A DNA stretch of 64,000 nt from Aquanectria penicillioides (taxonomy: Eukaryota; Ascomycota; Sordariomycetes; Hypocreales; Nectriaceae): NCBI GenBank assembly GCA_003415625.1, contig PYIU01000008.1:1984001-2048000 (forward strand), in the 5' to 3' direction. A program made the position numbers and the translations under genes. The notes under the pieces were generated by a model. It made no database searches. It was not told the origin of the DNA and worked only from the letters and a program-made list of their open reading frames with translations. Of the stretch, positions 24,699 to 37,622 are shown piece after piece; the first letter of the stretch is position 1; the number at the start of each line of letters is the position of its first letter.

Positions 24699-26485
24699 TC
24701 ATCTTCTCCCTCGAACTTCGGGCCACAAATTTACTGCATCATCAACCTCCTCAAAAAAAGTGGCTGCGTTGTGAACTGTCGTGCCACCTAAGACGATTCG
24801 GACACCTAATGTAGCCGCATTTAGCGCGGCGATCATCTTAGCTTCCTCGTAAGTAGCACCGCCGACAATAAAAACAATTATATCCTGTGGTTTATCTTTA
24901 GTCGTACCACCGCCTTCCACAAATGGGTATTGCTGCTCCCTCAAGCGGCCTTTGATAAGGTTCTGCAGTGTTGATTCCAGTAATGGACTGTGCTGTGTGT
25001 AGACATTTTCAACACCCTTGAGGCCTTTGAAACGACTTGAAGCACTAGAGAAGATGCCTGCCGAGTCAAAAATCTCCGAGATTCCACCTTGAGACTGGGA
25101 TGAGTGGAGGGACGAATGATATGCTAACAACTTATCGATGAGGGTTGCTTGCCGAGGAGATACATTTCCAGCAGCCACAAGAAGATCTCGAAGCATCGGA
25201 AGTGAGTTTGTTGGATTCTTCTGATACCTGAGGGCATACAAAGCCACAAGTCCAATCTTGCTCTCCGATGTAACGGTTGGTGACTGGATTAGCCGTTGAA
25301 TAGTCTGTACATGGGTCAATTTGGGCTAGAGTGAGTGCGGATGGCCCAGGTGCATACCTTTAAATCAGTGCCGTGGTTTTCATTGCATGCTAGACTTTGT
25401 TCCAGTTCACTGACTTCAAGTAGATTTTCTGCAGCAACACGCCGGCTGAGTTCTGAGACGAGTGTAACATGCTTGCTGACGTTACCAGACAACTTTCGAA
25501 ACTCAGGATACTCCTCAATGAAACGCTTCATGTCTGTTATTGATTCAATATTGGCATTGTTTTGAGTCTTTGATTGATACTGTCCCACGTATTCCTTGAT
25601 ATTCCCGCCTAGATCGCCAAAATTTAGGAACATGTTTTTTTTGAAGAAAGGATCCTGATCTTGTGATAGGACAATCTCCTTCAATTCAGGACCAATGTCG
25701 GGGACGCTGTTTAGGTCGACACGACCATTCCGGATGCCTAAAAGGTGATGCACCATGGCTTGGTAAGTCCACTGAGCTAGCAGAGGCGTGACCGGGTCTT
25801 CGCGTCGATCCAAGATGAGGAGAATTGGGGAAGTGTCGACTTTTCGGAAGTCAAACAGCTGTTCTTCTTGGGTCATCAGGTAGCGGACTTCAGAGGCTAG
25901 CTTTTTGGCTAATGGACTTGTCTTCTCATATCTGATGAGCGGCTTCTTCTTGAGCGACAGAAGCACCGCAATCAGTCCCTCGGCACACCGTTGTAGTGAA
26001 CCTGGGTTCCATGTGTCCGGACTGCTCGCCCAGATGCGATGCTGCGGGAGAGTCAAGTCAAGTGAAAACAAGTCAGGGTTGATGACTATGTAGTCGGCAA
26101 AGTGCTCCTGGACAACCTTCACAACTTCATGATCATCGGCCTCAGCTAACCGCTCCAGGGAGGACTTCTTAGCGACGTTGGTAAAGTACAGATTGTACTC
26201 GCCATATTTTGGATCCCGGAGCTCGTCTATTAGCAACTGAATAGTTTCGGATGACGGGCGCACTAGGCAGAGACACCGCAAGTGGCGCATCTTCTCACGG
26301 CCATTGTTATCCAAGCGGTCAATAAGGTAAACTTCATGGTTGAGGAGGGAAGACTGTGTGACGGCCGTGGAGACAATGTTGACGGTCTCTCGGTCCAACA
26401 ATAATATTTTCATCTTGGAAGACGAGGTATCGCTTGTGGCCACGACCTTGGAGATGTAGCCTGCAACAGCCTGGGACACATCCAT
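24699..26485 (-). CDS. VPS45: Vacuolar protein sorting-associated protein 45 (Sec1/Munc18 family)
   Basis: Two exons, 26485-25358 and 25304-24699, encode 577 residues, the length typical of Vps45. SM proteins bind syntaxin-type SNAREs (Tlg2 and Pep12 in yeast) and promote fusion of Golgi-derived vesicles with endosomes. The start MDVSQAVAGYISKVV is followed by KMKILLLDRETVNIVSTAVT and LLNHEVYLIDRL, which are diagnostic of the Vps45 branch. Mid-protein LILDRREDPVTPLLAQWTYQ and, near the end, DIIVFIVGGATYEEA complete the Sec1 fold. The 53-nt intron starts GTATGC and ends TGTACAG. The gene is divergent from MMM1 with 488 bp between start codons and lies 278 bp upstream of MTO1 on the same strand. 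Confidence 0.95.
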
Positions 26486-26973
26486 GATGCACAGCTGTAC
26501 TTCCGTGGGGCTGCCAGAACCGGGTGGGATTTCCTTGTGAGGGCTTTAGTTCATCCCAGAAACCGCGGGAGAGTTTGTAGGGATTATAAGAGAGACCCAG
26601 AAAGAGTATCGAGAATTTATGCTGACGATGACCTGGAACCAAGATACGAAGGGCGATGCATTGAGAAACGTCATGTGCTTCGGGTGAGGCAAGAGACAAT
26701 GTACGTATGCTGATCATGGATAACGTCATAAACAAACCCGATATATGCATATCTGCACCGCGCATGACCCACACCAGTGGTCTCATTCTCCAACGCGATA
26801 GGCTCTCTATCATTTGTTCATGTCAGAGAACAAAAGGAATATCAAATTTCGAGGCTTCATGTACCTAGTGCATTGCCATGTCGGTGAGAACTTGAAGACT
26901 ATAACGGTACAGTCTAGGCCGCAAACTCTCTAAGGGAAGGACCGACAACCTCATAACTTTAGTCGGCTAGAAA
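26486..26973. other. Divergent promoter region of VPS45 and MMM1
   Basis: The 488 bases between the start codons of two divergent genes show no further ORF. No specific regulatory element stands out. Confidence 0.5.
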
Positions 26974-28288
26974 ATGATATCCAATACCTGCCCCCCCCTC
27001 TCAGAACCGACGTGAGTCTCACACACCACGCAGGCCTGATGCCTGACGTCTCGATGAAGCAATTGTCAGCTAATGGGGAGTCCATGTTAATAGGCTTTCG
27101 TTCACTCAGGGTCTCATTCTTGGCCAGCTTTCCGTTGTCCTGGTTTTGGCTGCCTTCATCAAGTTTTTCATTTTTGGCGACCCCCCTTCTCCCGATGTTA
27201 TTGCATCGCTGAGAGCCACAGAGCGCAGGTCCAGGACCCTCGCTCATAAGCGCTCTCTTTTGAGCCTGCGTTCATCTAACGAGCGTAAGGGCCAGACACT
27301 CAACCGCAAGAAGTCAAGCGTTTTGAGGAACCCACCTGCGCTGACCATTGGGTCTATCCTCAGCAAGACTTACTACAACGTGGACAGTCACCAACCTGAG
27401 AGTTTAGATTGGTTCAACGTCCTTGTAGCTCAAACCATTGCCCAATTTCGCAGTGATGCTCAACATGATGATGCTATTCTCAACTCTCTCACTAAGGCCT
27501 TGAATGGCACCTCACGACCCGACTTTGTTGACGAGATTCGTGTGACAGAGCTGAGCTTGGGCGAAGACTTTCCTATCCTCAGCAACTGCCGCGTCATCCC
27601 TGTCGATGAAGATGGACTGAGCCTCGGCAATGGGAAGAAATTCGATCCTGCTACAGCCGCCAGGGACGGAACTCGCCTTCAAGCTCGTATGGATGTGGAC
27701 TTGAGTGATATGCTCACTCTCGCTGTCGAGACGAAACTCTTACTCAACTATCCTAAGAGACTATCTGCGGTGTTGCCTGTGGCCTTGTCTGTCTCTGTTG
27801 TGAGATTTAGTGGTACACTCTCTATCTCTTTTATCCCAAGCAACCCATCGCAGTCAACCCCTACGATGATGACTTTTAATTTTCTTGACGATTACCGGTT
27901 GGATTTCTCAATCAGAAGCCTGCTAGGTAGTCGATCCCGACTCCAAGATGTGCCCAAGATTGCCCAGCTGGTCGAAGCACGGCTGCATCGATGGTTTGAC
28001 GAGCGTGCTGTTGAACCTCGATTCCAGGAAATTGCCCTACCAAGCTTGTGGCCGCGTAAGAAGAACACAAGAGGCCCAGATGACTCAATGGCCGATGGCA
28101 CAACTTCTGTTAGTCGATCAAAGGGCAAAGAAGTCGGCCGTGATATGCGAGAGGACTCACGCAAGGAGACTACTGGCGGAGGAGAGAACAGAGATCAAGG
28201 GTCGCTTAGACATCGCAGGCGGGGTAGGGATGATGATGAATTTCAGATGCCAGGGTCTATGCCTGGCCTCCAGGTGGAGATGCAATGA
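26974..28288 (+). CDS. MMM1: Maintenance of mitochondrial morphology protein 1 (ERMES SMP-domain subunit)
   Basis: Two exons, 26974-27011 and 27094-28288, encode 410 residues. The 38-nt first exon (MISNTCPPLSEPT) joins in phase 2 through a GTGAGT donor and AATAG acceptor to LSFTQGLILGQLSVVLVLAA, the single ER membrane anchor. Without it the second exon has no ATG before the anchor and meets an in-frame stop at 27071. The lipid-carrying SMP domain spans roughly residues 100-310, from ESLDWFNVLVAQTIAQFR to VEARLHRWFDERAVEP. MMM1 is the ER-side component of the ER-mitochondria tether that moves phospholipids. The C-terminal tail is charged and Ser/Gly/Arg-rich. Confidence 0.93.
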
Positions 28289-28530
28289 TCCTGTACCCAA
28301 GGAAAACCTCTTATTCAAGACAAGCTGTGTGGCAGTATACATATTATCAAGTCTCGCTAGTTCACAATGTTCGGATTTAGGAGGGGCGGAAACCATTGCC
28401 GCCTTCAACGACCATGCTCATCATGCAGTGTAGGAAAGAAGAAATAATGGGAATAAAAGTGATCATGTTAGTTCTGGGTTTTCTCGGGTTGTATTGAGCA
28501 AAGGGGCATCTATGCAATGCTATCGAGGGA

Positions 28531-29750
28531 TTAGAAGTCGGCTATTGCCATGGGAGTCTCAGTCAATGAATACAAGTTCTTCCACCAAATCACCAAACCA
28601 CCAACAAGTAGGAGGTAGTATATGCTGGTCCAGATCTTTCTCTGCGCCCAGGCACCTGAGTTTGGACCTGAGAGCCAGTAGGGTTCGAGGGTGCCCCAAA
28701 CGCGAGGAAGGCCCATGCAGTTGCAAAACGCATGGACAAGGATGACAGCTAGTAGACTACCGGTTCGAAGGAATAAGAAAGTGGCATAGGCACCAAACAA
28801 AGAGGTGTAAGAGAGCTGAAGAATAGAACGGGCAATGGCAACTGGGAGGGGGGTATGTGGATGGGTGATGCGAAATTCGTAAAAGTGGTGTAAATGGGCC
28901 AGACCGAAGACGAGCGGTGACAGGAAGATGGTTCTAGTTAGGCTTGTGCCTGCCTGAAGCAGCAGTGGGACAGCCGCAGAGCGGAAGAGACATTCTTCAG
29001 TGACGGGGCCCTATTAGGGGCAAATTAACAGAAATTCAAGACGTCAAGAAGAAAATCAAGAAGCGGTGTGAAAAAGCGGATGAGGCTTGCCCCGTGTGTG
29101 GGGTTGAGATGACATGGTGAGACGACGGGCTGGACTGGGATCGTTCGCGTGTGGACAGGGGCTAGAGACGAAACGAGACGAAGCTGGTGTGGGAATTCAG
29201 CACACTTACAGCAACCATGTTCCTCCAAGTAGGCCAATCGACCAAAAGCTGCTTCAAAGGCTCAAGAGTCAGCCATTCCCGAGCAGCCCCGTCAATGACG
29301 AGTGATTCATAGAGGGGCCCAGCGAAGAGCAAGGCAGTTAGCCAGAGGGCGCGGAGAGCATCAATCAGCCCAGGGGGCCAGTAGCCCATGATGTGTAAGG
29401 GGTGTTGCTGTAGCTGTGACTGGGAGGAAAGCAAGGCGAGGGTCACGAGGGAGCACACAGCTGTTGACAACGAGACAACGATGATGCGGGCACGGATGGC
29501 CTTGGGTGCATCTCGGGAACGTGTTGGGGAGGGCCGGGTTGTAGCTGAGAAGTAGAGTGGGATGACGTAGACGAGAGTGTAGACGATCTGCATTGGCGCA
29601 AAGCCAAGTGTATCCAAGTCAGTAAATGCAACCAGTATAGATGATGGAGTCGGGGGCGACGGTATTGTGGAGGAGACTCACTAGCAAGGCAACGGCCTGC
29701 ATAGGTCTAAAGCCGGGAGAGCTTGGGACGGGCAATGAAGTCGTGGTCAT
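28531..29750 (-). CDS. RCE1: CAAX prenyl protease 2 (Rce1 type, ABI family)
   Basis: Three exons, 29750-29682, 29587-29210 and 29010-28531, encode 308 residues with several membrane segments. Rce1 is the ER-membrane endopeptidase that removes the last three residues of farnesylated or geranylgeranylated CAAX proteins such as Ras and a-factor. The catalytic glutamates sit in GPVTEECLFRSAAVPLL, directly after intron 2. Histidines occur in FGLAHLHHFYE and ILVHAFCNCMGLP, the other conserved ABI-family positions. Intron 2 is long for this window (199 nt) and ends CCCCTAATAG. All junctions are phase 0. The stop follows ETPMAIADF. Confidence 0.92.
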
Positions 29751-32700
29751 TTCGCGACAGTTATCTTGATAGTGATGTCAGGTGTGAATGAATCAGCCTT
29801 GTTTGAAGGGAGATGCTAAGAAAAGGAGGTGGGCAAATAGGAAAGCGAGGAAAGAGAAAAAAAGAAGAGGACACAGGAACACCCCACAAGGTGTTGGAAC
29901 AACGCCCCTCAAAAAAAAAAAAAAAAAAAAAAGGCGCACAGGAGAAAGACAAGGGAAGGGATAGCTGAGAGACGTGGCTTGACGAATTTGGCCGGACTCG
30001 TGGAAATGATGCGCAAGAATGGGAGTTTATGAATCTTTTAACTTGAAGTATTGTGTGAACCTCAACGTAGGCTAGGCTGAACTGGAGAAAAAGACCCTGG
30101 AGAACAATGCCAGCCTGATACACCAGGCGCCAGCAAATTCTGCTCAATTGGTCAATTGTGTGTGAGGAAAAAATGTGCATAAGTATGAGAGCATAAATAA
30201 AACCCAACTGGTCTTCATAATAAAGAATCTGACATCTTGCAAGGATATCGCGTGAGGGACTTCGGGGTCAATCAGAACAACATTGAACCCATTGGGGCTG
30301 TTCTGGTTTCATTTTACCTTGCATATCGCTAGTGATGAAGCTATTGTGTTGAGTGTGTGGCTTGGGTTATGCTTGGGCTTTCTGAGCTTTGGCCCTCTCA
30401 CCAGCTGAACGGGACGACTGTGGGGACTGGTATCTTTGATGTGGCCACGCTCTGCTGGACAAGTTCTTTGTTTGCTGACGGATTTTAATTTGTCTGTGAA
30501 ATTACCGGTACTTGTTGCGTTGTCCAGGAACATGCAGAGTGAAATGGGCCTCCAAAGACGTGGGGATAATAGTTGATATGAACTTAATCGGAAATATTCA
30601 TGACCGAAAAATCTTTTGGCCACTTAAATTAGGGTTGCCCCTTGCGTTTCTTTCTAGTAGAGAAGTCTGGCAGATATACCAATGTTTGAGATGTAACTGG
30701 TTCTTACCCCCTCGCATCATGGATTGGGTATCGCAGTATCAGCACACCCGGAACCTGAGGCTGAAGCTTCCCGGCGAGACCCGTTCTCGCATCAGTTGTT
30801 TTAACTGCACTGCCTGAGGATGACACCACTTGAACTCACTGGTTTGTTCATCAGCCATCAGGGCCTCACGTTCCTCCTGCCCTGTCAACACGACTGTAAT
30901 GGCAACTGTAATGGCAACTGCCTACACCGAGACCCCAGGCTCGTTTGCTGGGGAGTCATTTATAGGCGGTAACGGTGAGCGTATCAGAGCGTGTCCATTT
31001 ATTGCACTCCTTTTAGTGATGAAGACGAGTCAGATATTGATCACCCACCTTCGCTTCGGCCTCTACTTTCTTCCACGGTTCCATTTTGGATTGCCCTTTC
31101 CCACAGATTTTGTCTTTGACAAGAAAGTACGGTACCCACATCCACTCGCTCAGCATAGGGTTTGTCATCCACTCAGCGATACAATTTCTCTTGAGTCTTC
31201 GGATAAGACCCAGAGCACATGGCAAGGACAAGGTCACACGCAGCAAGGGCCAGCCAGGTCTGAGGAAATTTGCCATTGTCCATAGAGCATGATTCACGCG
31301 AACCCTCTCCTTTCTTTGTTTCAATATGCTAGGTACCTATCTCTCTGGTGACACTGGGTTCCAGATAGAATATGTACTTAGTTGGTGAAGATCCAGGACC
31401 TACCGTAGTCCTATGGATCTATCTAGCCAGGGCGTTCCGGGATACAGGTTCGCCTCTAATGTGCTATTGTGGGTTTGCTCACGAAAGGTGGCTGAGGTTT
31501 TAGGAGCTGCCTTCTCTTCTCGTCTTGTCCAGTAGATAGAGTAATATGGTGAAACAAATCTCGTGTGCTGTAGCGGGGTGCGACGGCCACGACTGTGGCC
31601 GCACGCCCAACCCCAAACCCCAGGCTGCGTTTCGAGAGGCGCTGCCATGGAGAGTTGGCATTCAGGCACAATTGTGTTTTGGAAGGCCTGCCGTAGGTGA
31701 TGGAACAGGCGCCGAGCCCGCCCAGGTTGTGCAGCGAGCGGCCTGCGTTTAGCACTAGAAACAAGGCATGTCCCAGGCGTTACTGGCGGCAAATAGTCCC
31801 AGGGTTGAAAAGAAAGATGCGCCCGAGAGGCCAATTCTCCCGACCATCGCCTACTATGTAGCCATTGTCATATTTCCGGCACCTGGCCACCTGCCTTCTA
31901 TCCCGACATCGGATTGATACGACTCGCTACCGGGGGTTGATAGAATAACGGGGTACATAGCTTGTTTTTTACTTGTCCGTCTCGGCGCCATGGATTACTT
32001 GCCACCTCTTTTTGGTGGTCCAACCAGCATTGAGACCGAGGCCTGTGCCTTTTTTTGTCTTTCTTTTCGCTGTTGAACAAGCATTCAAGAGAGCACCTTG
32101 GATTGCGACGCGCTCATGCTTAGCCTAATCAGCACGGACATTTTTTTTTTTTTAAATACTATGTTCTATAAACGACAGAGCCTGAAAATCACAGAGGCGC
32201 AGTCATCTTGCGATGGATCTCATGTTCTGGGTATGGCAGTACATACATATTCAATGGGCGTCCAGACTGCGTAGTGTGGCCCAATGAATAGCTTGAGCGA
32301 CATGCCAACGTAACCCCCGCCACCAACCCAGCCATCGTCCACATCGTGGCCAGTTACACTAAATTAGCCCAAGATCCACCTTCAATCCCTTCCCGGGCAG
32401 GGACATACACTCATGTGAAATCCCTGTCTAGGCCAGTCAAACCCCACAACTCACCTCACATAATCTCACATGTCCCAACTCGCAAACATCGAGGCATAGC
32501 AACATCGAAGAAAAAAAACCGTTCACATAAAGAGAGAAAGATAGTGAGAGAGAAACTGAAAGTTATCCATAGCCCAACGCTCTCATGCCTTCTTCGTTGC
32601 TCGGGATCGCCCCCAGTGTGTTCCATGTTGGTGATTCAATTGGTAGAGCCGAGGGTCACTGTCGACCCTGTCTCGGCATGTCACCACTTCGTTTATTTGC

Positions 32701-34044
32701 CATTTCTCTTGTTGCGTCCATCATATCCAGCCCCTTTGATCCAGGATCCATCCACAGCACACAGTCCGTCCATACGATAAAGCCTTTACCCCTGGGCGGC
32801 CCAACGTCTCCGTGTCTCCCGGCCCCGCGTGTCAGTGACATGGGCGACCTCGCCCGTCCGGTGGGCGTAGTCCTGCAGGAGAAACCCTGCTGCGTCAGGT
32901 AATATCCCGTTAGCTGCAGAATGGCATCCACGGCGCTACAACACTGGTTCACGTCCATTTCCTGGCTTTTTGCAACCCACCGCGTTCTGGGCCAATAGGA
33001 GGCCTGCATTGATTGTTTGCAGCCTCCTGAGAGCGCGTCCTTGGGTACGCCATGGTACTTTGCTAAGCCTACTGATTTCAGGTAGGCCTGTAGGGAGAAG
33101 CAAAAGGAAGTGCAGGAACGAGAGAGACAGACCAAGGAAGGAGACAGCAGAAAGGGCAAGGGTGACTGGGAAAGAAGGTCCCCAGCCAGCTTTCCTACCT
33201 TGTCTGGGCTGCAACTAAATTCCTGGTCGGGAGCTGCAGTCTCCAGTCTGATGGTCAACAGCGAAGCGACCTTGGGTCGCTTTCTTTCCTCTTGAAGCTG
33301 CCCGCCACTCTTTCCTCCCCAATGATCCCATCCCGTGGATCTCTTTTTCTTTCTCTCCCCCTCTCCCGCACATTCCTTGCCATCTGCTGCCTGTCATCCG
33401 TTCGCTCGTTCACTCGTTCTCTATCATCGGCCATCGTAGGCCAGTCATTCTCTTAACCGCTCGTCTGCTCTCTCTGACATTCGTTGCTTTGTTGCCTTCT
33501 ACGTCTTCTCTCTGCTTCTTAATCCCCATTTTCTTTGATTCTTCTCTGTCTCTTCACTATCCTTAGAGTCCCTTTTTTTTCTTCTTTTTTTTTTTTCAAC
33601 TCTTTGGGGGAATCTCACCAGACGTTGTCCTCACGGCTCCTCCGTCTTCTCCATCCGATCGACCGTCAGCCGTCGTCGCATCCGGCGTCCAGTCTCGGCT
33701 TCAATTCTTTCCCCTTCCATCTCTCTCCAGTTCCCGAAGGACCTGCCCTTTAATTCTTGCCTTATTTTCACGAATTCATTTATTTGTTATTTTTTTTCAT
33801 ACCGCTACGTCTATAATGCAACAGCGTCCTAACGATTAATATCTTAACCCACGCATAATCGACTGCTCACCGGAGTTCCTTTATCACAAACCCCGACATT
33901 TTGCATTCGACTTTCGGCCAATACTACCACCGCAAGCTCGAGGCAAGTCGATACAATAAGTCAACTTTCGATCTAACCCATCAATTCTTTCTTCCTTTGT
34001 CTGGGGCATGGGCAGTTGTGTTACTGCCGTCTAGTGCCCAGAGC
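29751..34044. other. 4.3 kb gene-free region between RCE1 and the serine-rich membrane protein gene
   Basis: I find no ORF with recognisable domains on either strand. It contains an A22 tract at 29911-29932, T-rich runs near 32140 and 33580, and a GCTAGGTACCTATC motif near 31328. From about 33,280 to 34,000 it is C/T-rich, as for a long 5' leader of the next gene. Both flanking genes point away from it, so it is promoter-type sequence for both. Confidence 0.55.
29911..29932 (+). repeat. A22 homopolymer tract
   Basis: Twenty-two consecutive A residues lie about 160 bp upstream of the RCE1 start codon, where a nucleosome-excluding poly(dA:dT) element would be expected. The role is inferred. 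Confidence 0.7.
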
Positions 34045-36753
34045 ATGTCGGCTACGCCGTCGTGTACTCCGCCGCGACGGCCACTTCATGAGCGTTCTAG
34101 CTCTCAGAACAACAGTCTTGGGATTCGTGTCGTGCCATATAGCCCGCCTCTCATCACGTCTTCCCCCAAGTCTCGTCCAATTTCTTATGCCGACGCAAGC
34201 ACAGAAACCCACACAGAACCCTGGCCTAGGTGTTCCTCTCCTTTAGCCCCGTCTACTCCTTACTATGAGTCCCATCGCCTGGTGCAGCTTGGAAGAAGAT
34301 TGGGCCCCATGCTACTGTCACTCCAGATTCAGGACGTCTACTGAACTTCACACCCCTCAGTTGAGCTCTCCCTGGCACCCCCTAGCGGATGCGGGTGCAG
34401 ATGCGGACGCGGACGCCGACACCGAAATCGACAGTCACAATGGTGACTTCCAATTGCTCGACGAGGCTTCGCCGTCTCTATCTCCATCCTCTCGACCATC
34501 CTCTCGACCTTCGTCTCGTCGCAAAATCATTAGCGTCCATGCCGACAAGACATTTTCAGTTCACCCACAGGACTTGTCAACCTCCACGTCATCGCGAACA
34601 GATTCCTTTTGGTCGCATCAGCTTTCTTGCACTACTCGCAATAGTTCTTATGGACATCAATCAGTGGGTGTATTCAGCGAGGACCACCATGACAGCCCCG
34701 GTTCGCCCTTTACGTTGGTCACTGAACATCGTGATTCACCCCAGCCGCCTATTGAGTCCCCCACTCGGCGCGTTCAATCGAGTCAACGGATGTCTCCCTG
34801 GAACTATCGCATGATAGGTGGCGTTCGGAAGGTTCCCAAAACACCTGATCTCAAACAGAAGCAGCCTCACATCTTGTCAGGTTCCGTGTCTGAGGTACCC
34901 TTACCATCCCTGCCTGAGATTGAACTCACGAACCCAATTGATGTTCCATCAACTCAACCGTTAAATGAAAAGCCCTCATTCTTGTCAACTATATCCTCCC
35001 AAACTAAATCCACACTGTCTGATCGGACCAACTACAAAATTTATGCCCAGAGTTCCCCTGTGGCTATCGCCGATCTTGATAGTCTACCTGCCTCATCTAT
35101 TCGATCCAACTATGAGCTGCTCGGTGGCCCCTCCTCATCAGACCCTTCCGTACATGGTCATTCCCGCCCGCAGACACGCGAGAGCGACGCAAACTACGTT
35201 GTACACGGTGGAACCTCAGCTTCATCTTCGGTTCTTGTAGTTAAGAACAGACTGAAGAGCGACTTCTCTCAAGAATCTCTGATTGTTCCTCCTTTGCGAC
35301 CAACGAAAAAGAGATCTTGGGAGACGCTTGGGCTGGTAAAGACTCGTTCCCGTGACTCGCTTCGGACGGGGTCTCTAACATCAATATCTACCATTATGAC
35401 ACAAGAGGCTACCCGAGCCTTATTTGTAGGTCCTGCGACGATGCTGCAACAAATTGGACCCAGCTGGCAACCCTCATCTTCCGATGTCAAATCGCCAGTC
35501 ACACGCCCACACCAGTGGAGCTCCCAGTTGTCGACTGTGCTTTCCGAGAGCGAAGGAGATAGTGAACCTGCATCCCGTGCGTTGTCGGTTGCTTCAATTG
35601 CAGATAGACGTAGCAGCAGTCACAGCAAGCATATTCTCAGCATGGTCAACTCACTGGCCGGGCTTGACGAACATGTTGAAGGATATTCTCACTCGCGAAG
35701 GGGTTCGCTAGAGCCACCAATCGCCGCATTCAACCGAAGTGTGCTCCGGGACCCTGTTTCTGGCACCATTCGCCTCATACGCGACCAAGACGAGGATGGA
35801 GATGGACTGGCCGACCTCGAGGTGCTTCGGCATCGCCCTTCCCGAACCCGATTGGGGCGAATGCTGTCAAGTTATGCCTCAGATCGTAGCCTTCGCTCGA
35901 ATGCGAGTTTCAATGCTGCCATCCCCACTTGGGCTAAGTACGATAACTTCGTTGGAAGGACATGATAAAAAAACGTATCGCTAACCATTCCAAGGGTATA
36001 CTATGGTAGTGGTGAGCGAAAGTGGCTCGCATACAAACCATCATCGGAATCCATGTTCTCAAATTTTAGCTACACTGACAGTCAGGCTGGAGGCCTGAGC
36101 CGTTCCCCAAGCCAGGACCGTTATGCTTCGAACATCTTCACTCAACGCCGTCGACCGCATGATTCTGTGGCGCAATTCGGTGGCCATCACGAATCGGATG
36201 CTAGATCAATGGATATGAGACCTCTTCCGCCACACCCTGTTCTTTCGGTTGTGCGTAATTTGAAGCAGAAGACTTCGAGTATCTGGTCACCACATTTAGG
36301 CCGTGATCGTCGGCCTGCTGGGTACGGCATGTGGGAACCTCGAGTAGCTGATTGGGATGCAAGAAGTGAATTAACTGGAAGACGGAACGCTCAAGTTGCA
36401 ATGTTTGTTGTCGGGTTCATATTTCCCTTGGGTGAGTTTTAACGGATGTATTGGATGGAAAGACCCTTTTAAAACAGCTTTCTAACATGCCTCGAATAGC
36501 GTGGATGCTCGCCGCACTCATCCCTCTTCCCTCAGGACACAACACCCCAGACTCGGAAAATGGACATACCGCATCCGATGGGGTGTTGCCACGGAAGAGC
36601 GGCAGTCAAGCGCCATTTATTGACGATGACATGTACCACAATGCCATTTGGTGGAGGAACGTCAATCGTGGCATGTCCTTCATCGGCATCCTTGTCCTCG
36701 CTGCCATAATTGTGCTTATCCTTGTCGGCACAAAACAACGCTGGGGCGCGTAA
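34045..36753 (+). CDS. Uncharacterised serine-rich protein with C-terminal membrane segments
   Basis: Four exons, 34045-34281, 34361-35937, 35995-36431 and 36500-36753, give 834 residues. The first 600 or so are low-complexity, rich in Ser, Pro, Thr and Arg, probably disordered and full of potential phosphorylation sites; an Ala-Asp tract lies just after the first splice junction. The conserved-looking part is the C-terminus: IPTWAKVYYGSGERKW, then RRNAQVAMFVVGFIFPLAW (first hydrophobic segment), a polar loop, and MSFIGILVLAAIIVLILVG (second segment) followed by KQRWGA. The layout suggests a membrane-anchored protein with a large cytosolic N-terminus. I recognise it as a widespread but unnamed filamentous-fungal type and assign no function. 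Donors are GTGCAG, GTACGA and GTGAGT; the first is the weakest call. Confidence 0.75.
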
Positions 36754-37622
36754 TGTCCATTCTTTTGACATCTTGGCTATTTCTTTTTGATCTTTTCCAT
36801 CGTTCACGATTATTCTCACAACCGCAGACACTATGCTTGGAAGATGAAAGGACGGGACATAGACCCACCTACGAAATTTTATCTAGCGACTTGATGGCAT
36901 CCCAACGATATTACGACCACCAAGATATCACGATGCTTTTTTTTTCCTTCTGAATTCCTAACGCCACCCTCTTACGAATTGACCTCCCTTGACGATTTTG
37001 CTTCTGGATACTTTTCTGAAACGCTGCAACGAACGATGCACGACCTTTTTCTTTCTTTTTGTACGATTTCCAAAAGTTCCACGACAAACGATTTTTTCTC
37101 CAAAATATTTACACGCGCTAAGAAAAAAAAAAGAACAATTTTCATTCTCACGATACACGATCTTTGATGGATCCTCCAACATAAAACATACGCTTTTGAC
37201 GCTCAATCTCTTTCTAGTACCCTTCGCCATGATCTTGAGCCTCTGTACCACCAACCTCCGATCTACGGATGAATTTGAGTCTCTGTATTATATTGGAATT
37301 GACAGGCGAATATCAGGCCTCAGGACGGAATGCACAACGCAACCATTCTTATGATATCAAGTAATTAGGTGTCTAAAAAATTCGGGGACAATGAGAACGG
37401 GCGGCCTTGACACCACCCTCGCCAGATTTATTCAACGATGATAACAAAGGATCTATATAATCCGTCATATTGCAATATAATTTATCCCATTCCAAACAAA
37501 ACAAACCCCCCGAACCTGTCATAATAGGCAACCAAGGGCCTGGGGAAAGCAGGAAATCCAACCTATCTGCGAAGAAGACCGGTATTAGGACTCAGAAACT
37601 GCAGGTCCCGAAGCCCATTGCC
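36754..37622. other. Intergenic stretch between convergent genes
   Basis: These 869 bases lie between the stops of the serine-rich protein (+) and ALE1 (-). They are T- and A-rich with long T runs (36940-37160), consistent with two 3' untranslated regions. No gene is supportable. Confidence 0.5.

Noticed and set aside
20760..29750. Cardiolipin synthase, MTO1 and MMM1 as a functional mitochondrial gene cluster
   Set aside because: Filamentous fungi do not generally cluster such housekeeping genes; strands alternate, and VPS45 and RCE1 are interspersed. Coincidence is the simpler reading.
29911..29932. The A22 tract as the tail of a LINE or processed-transcript insertion
   Set aside because: There is no upstream element body and no target-site duplication around it. 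A promoter-type poly(dA) tract is more likely.
32620..32690. A tRNA-like stretch (GGTGATTCAATTGGTAGAG)
   Set aside because: It resembles a D-arm, but no B-box (GGTTCGAATCC type), anticodon arm or acceptor pairing could be found.
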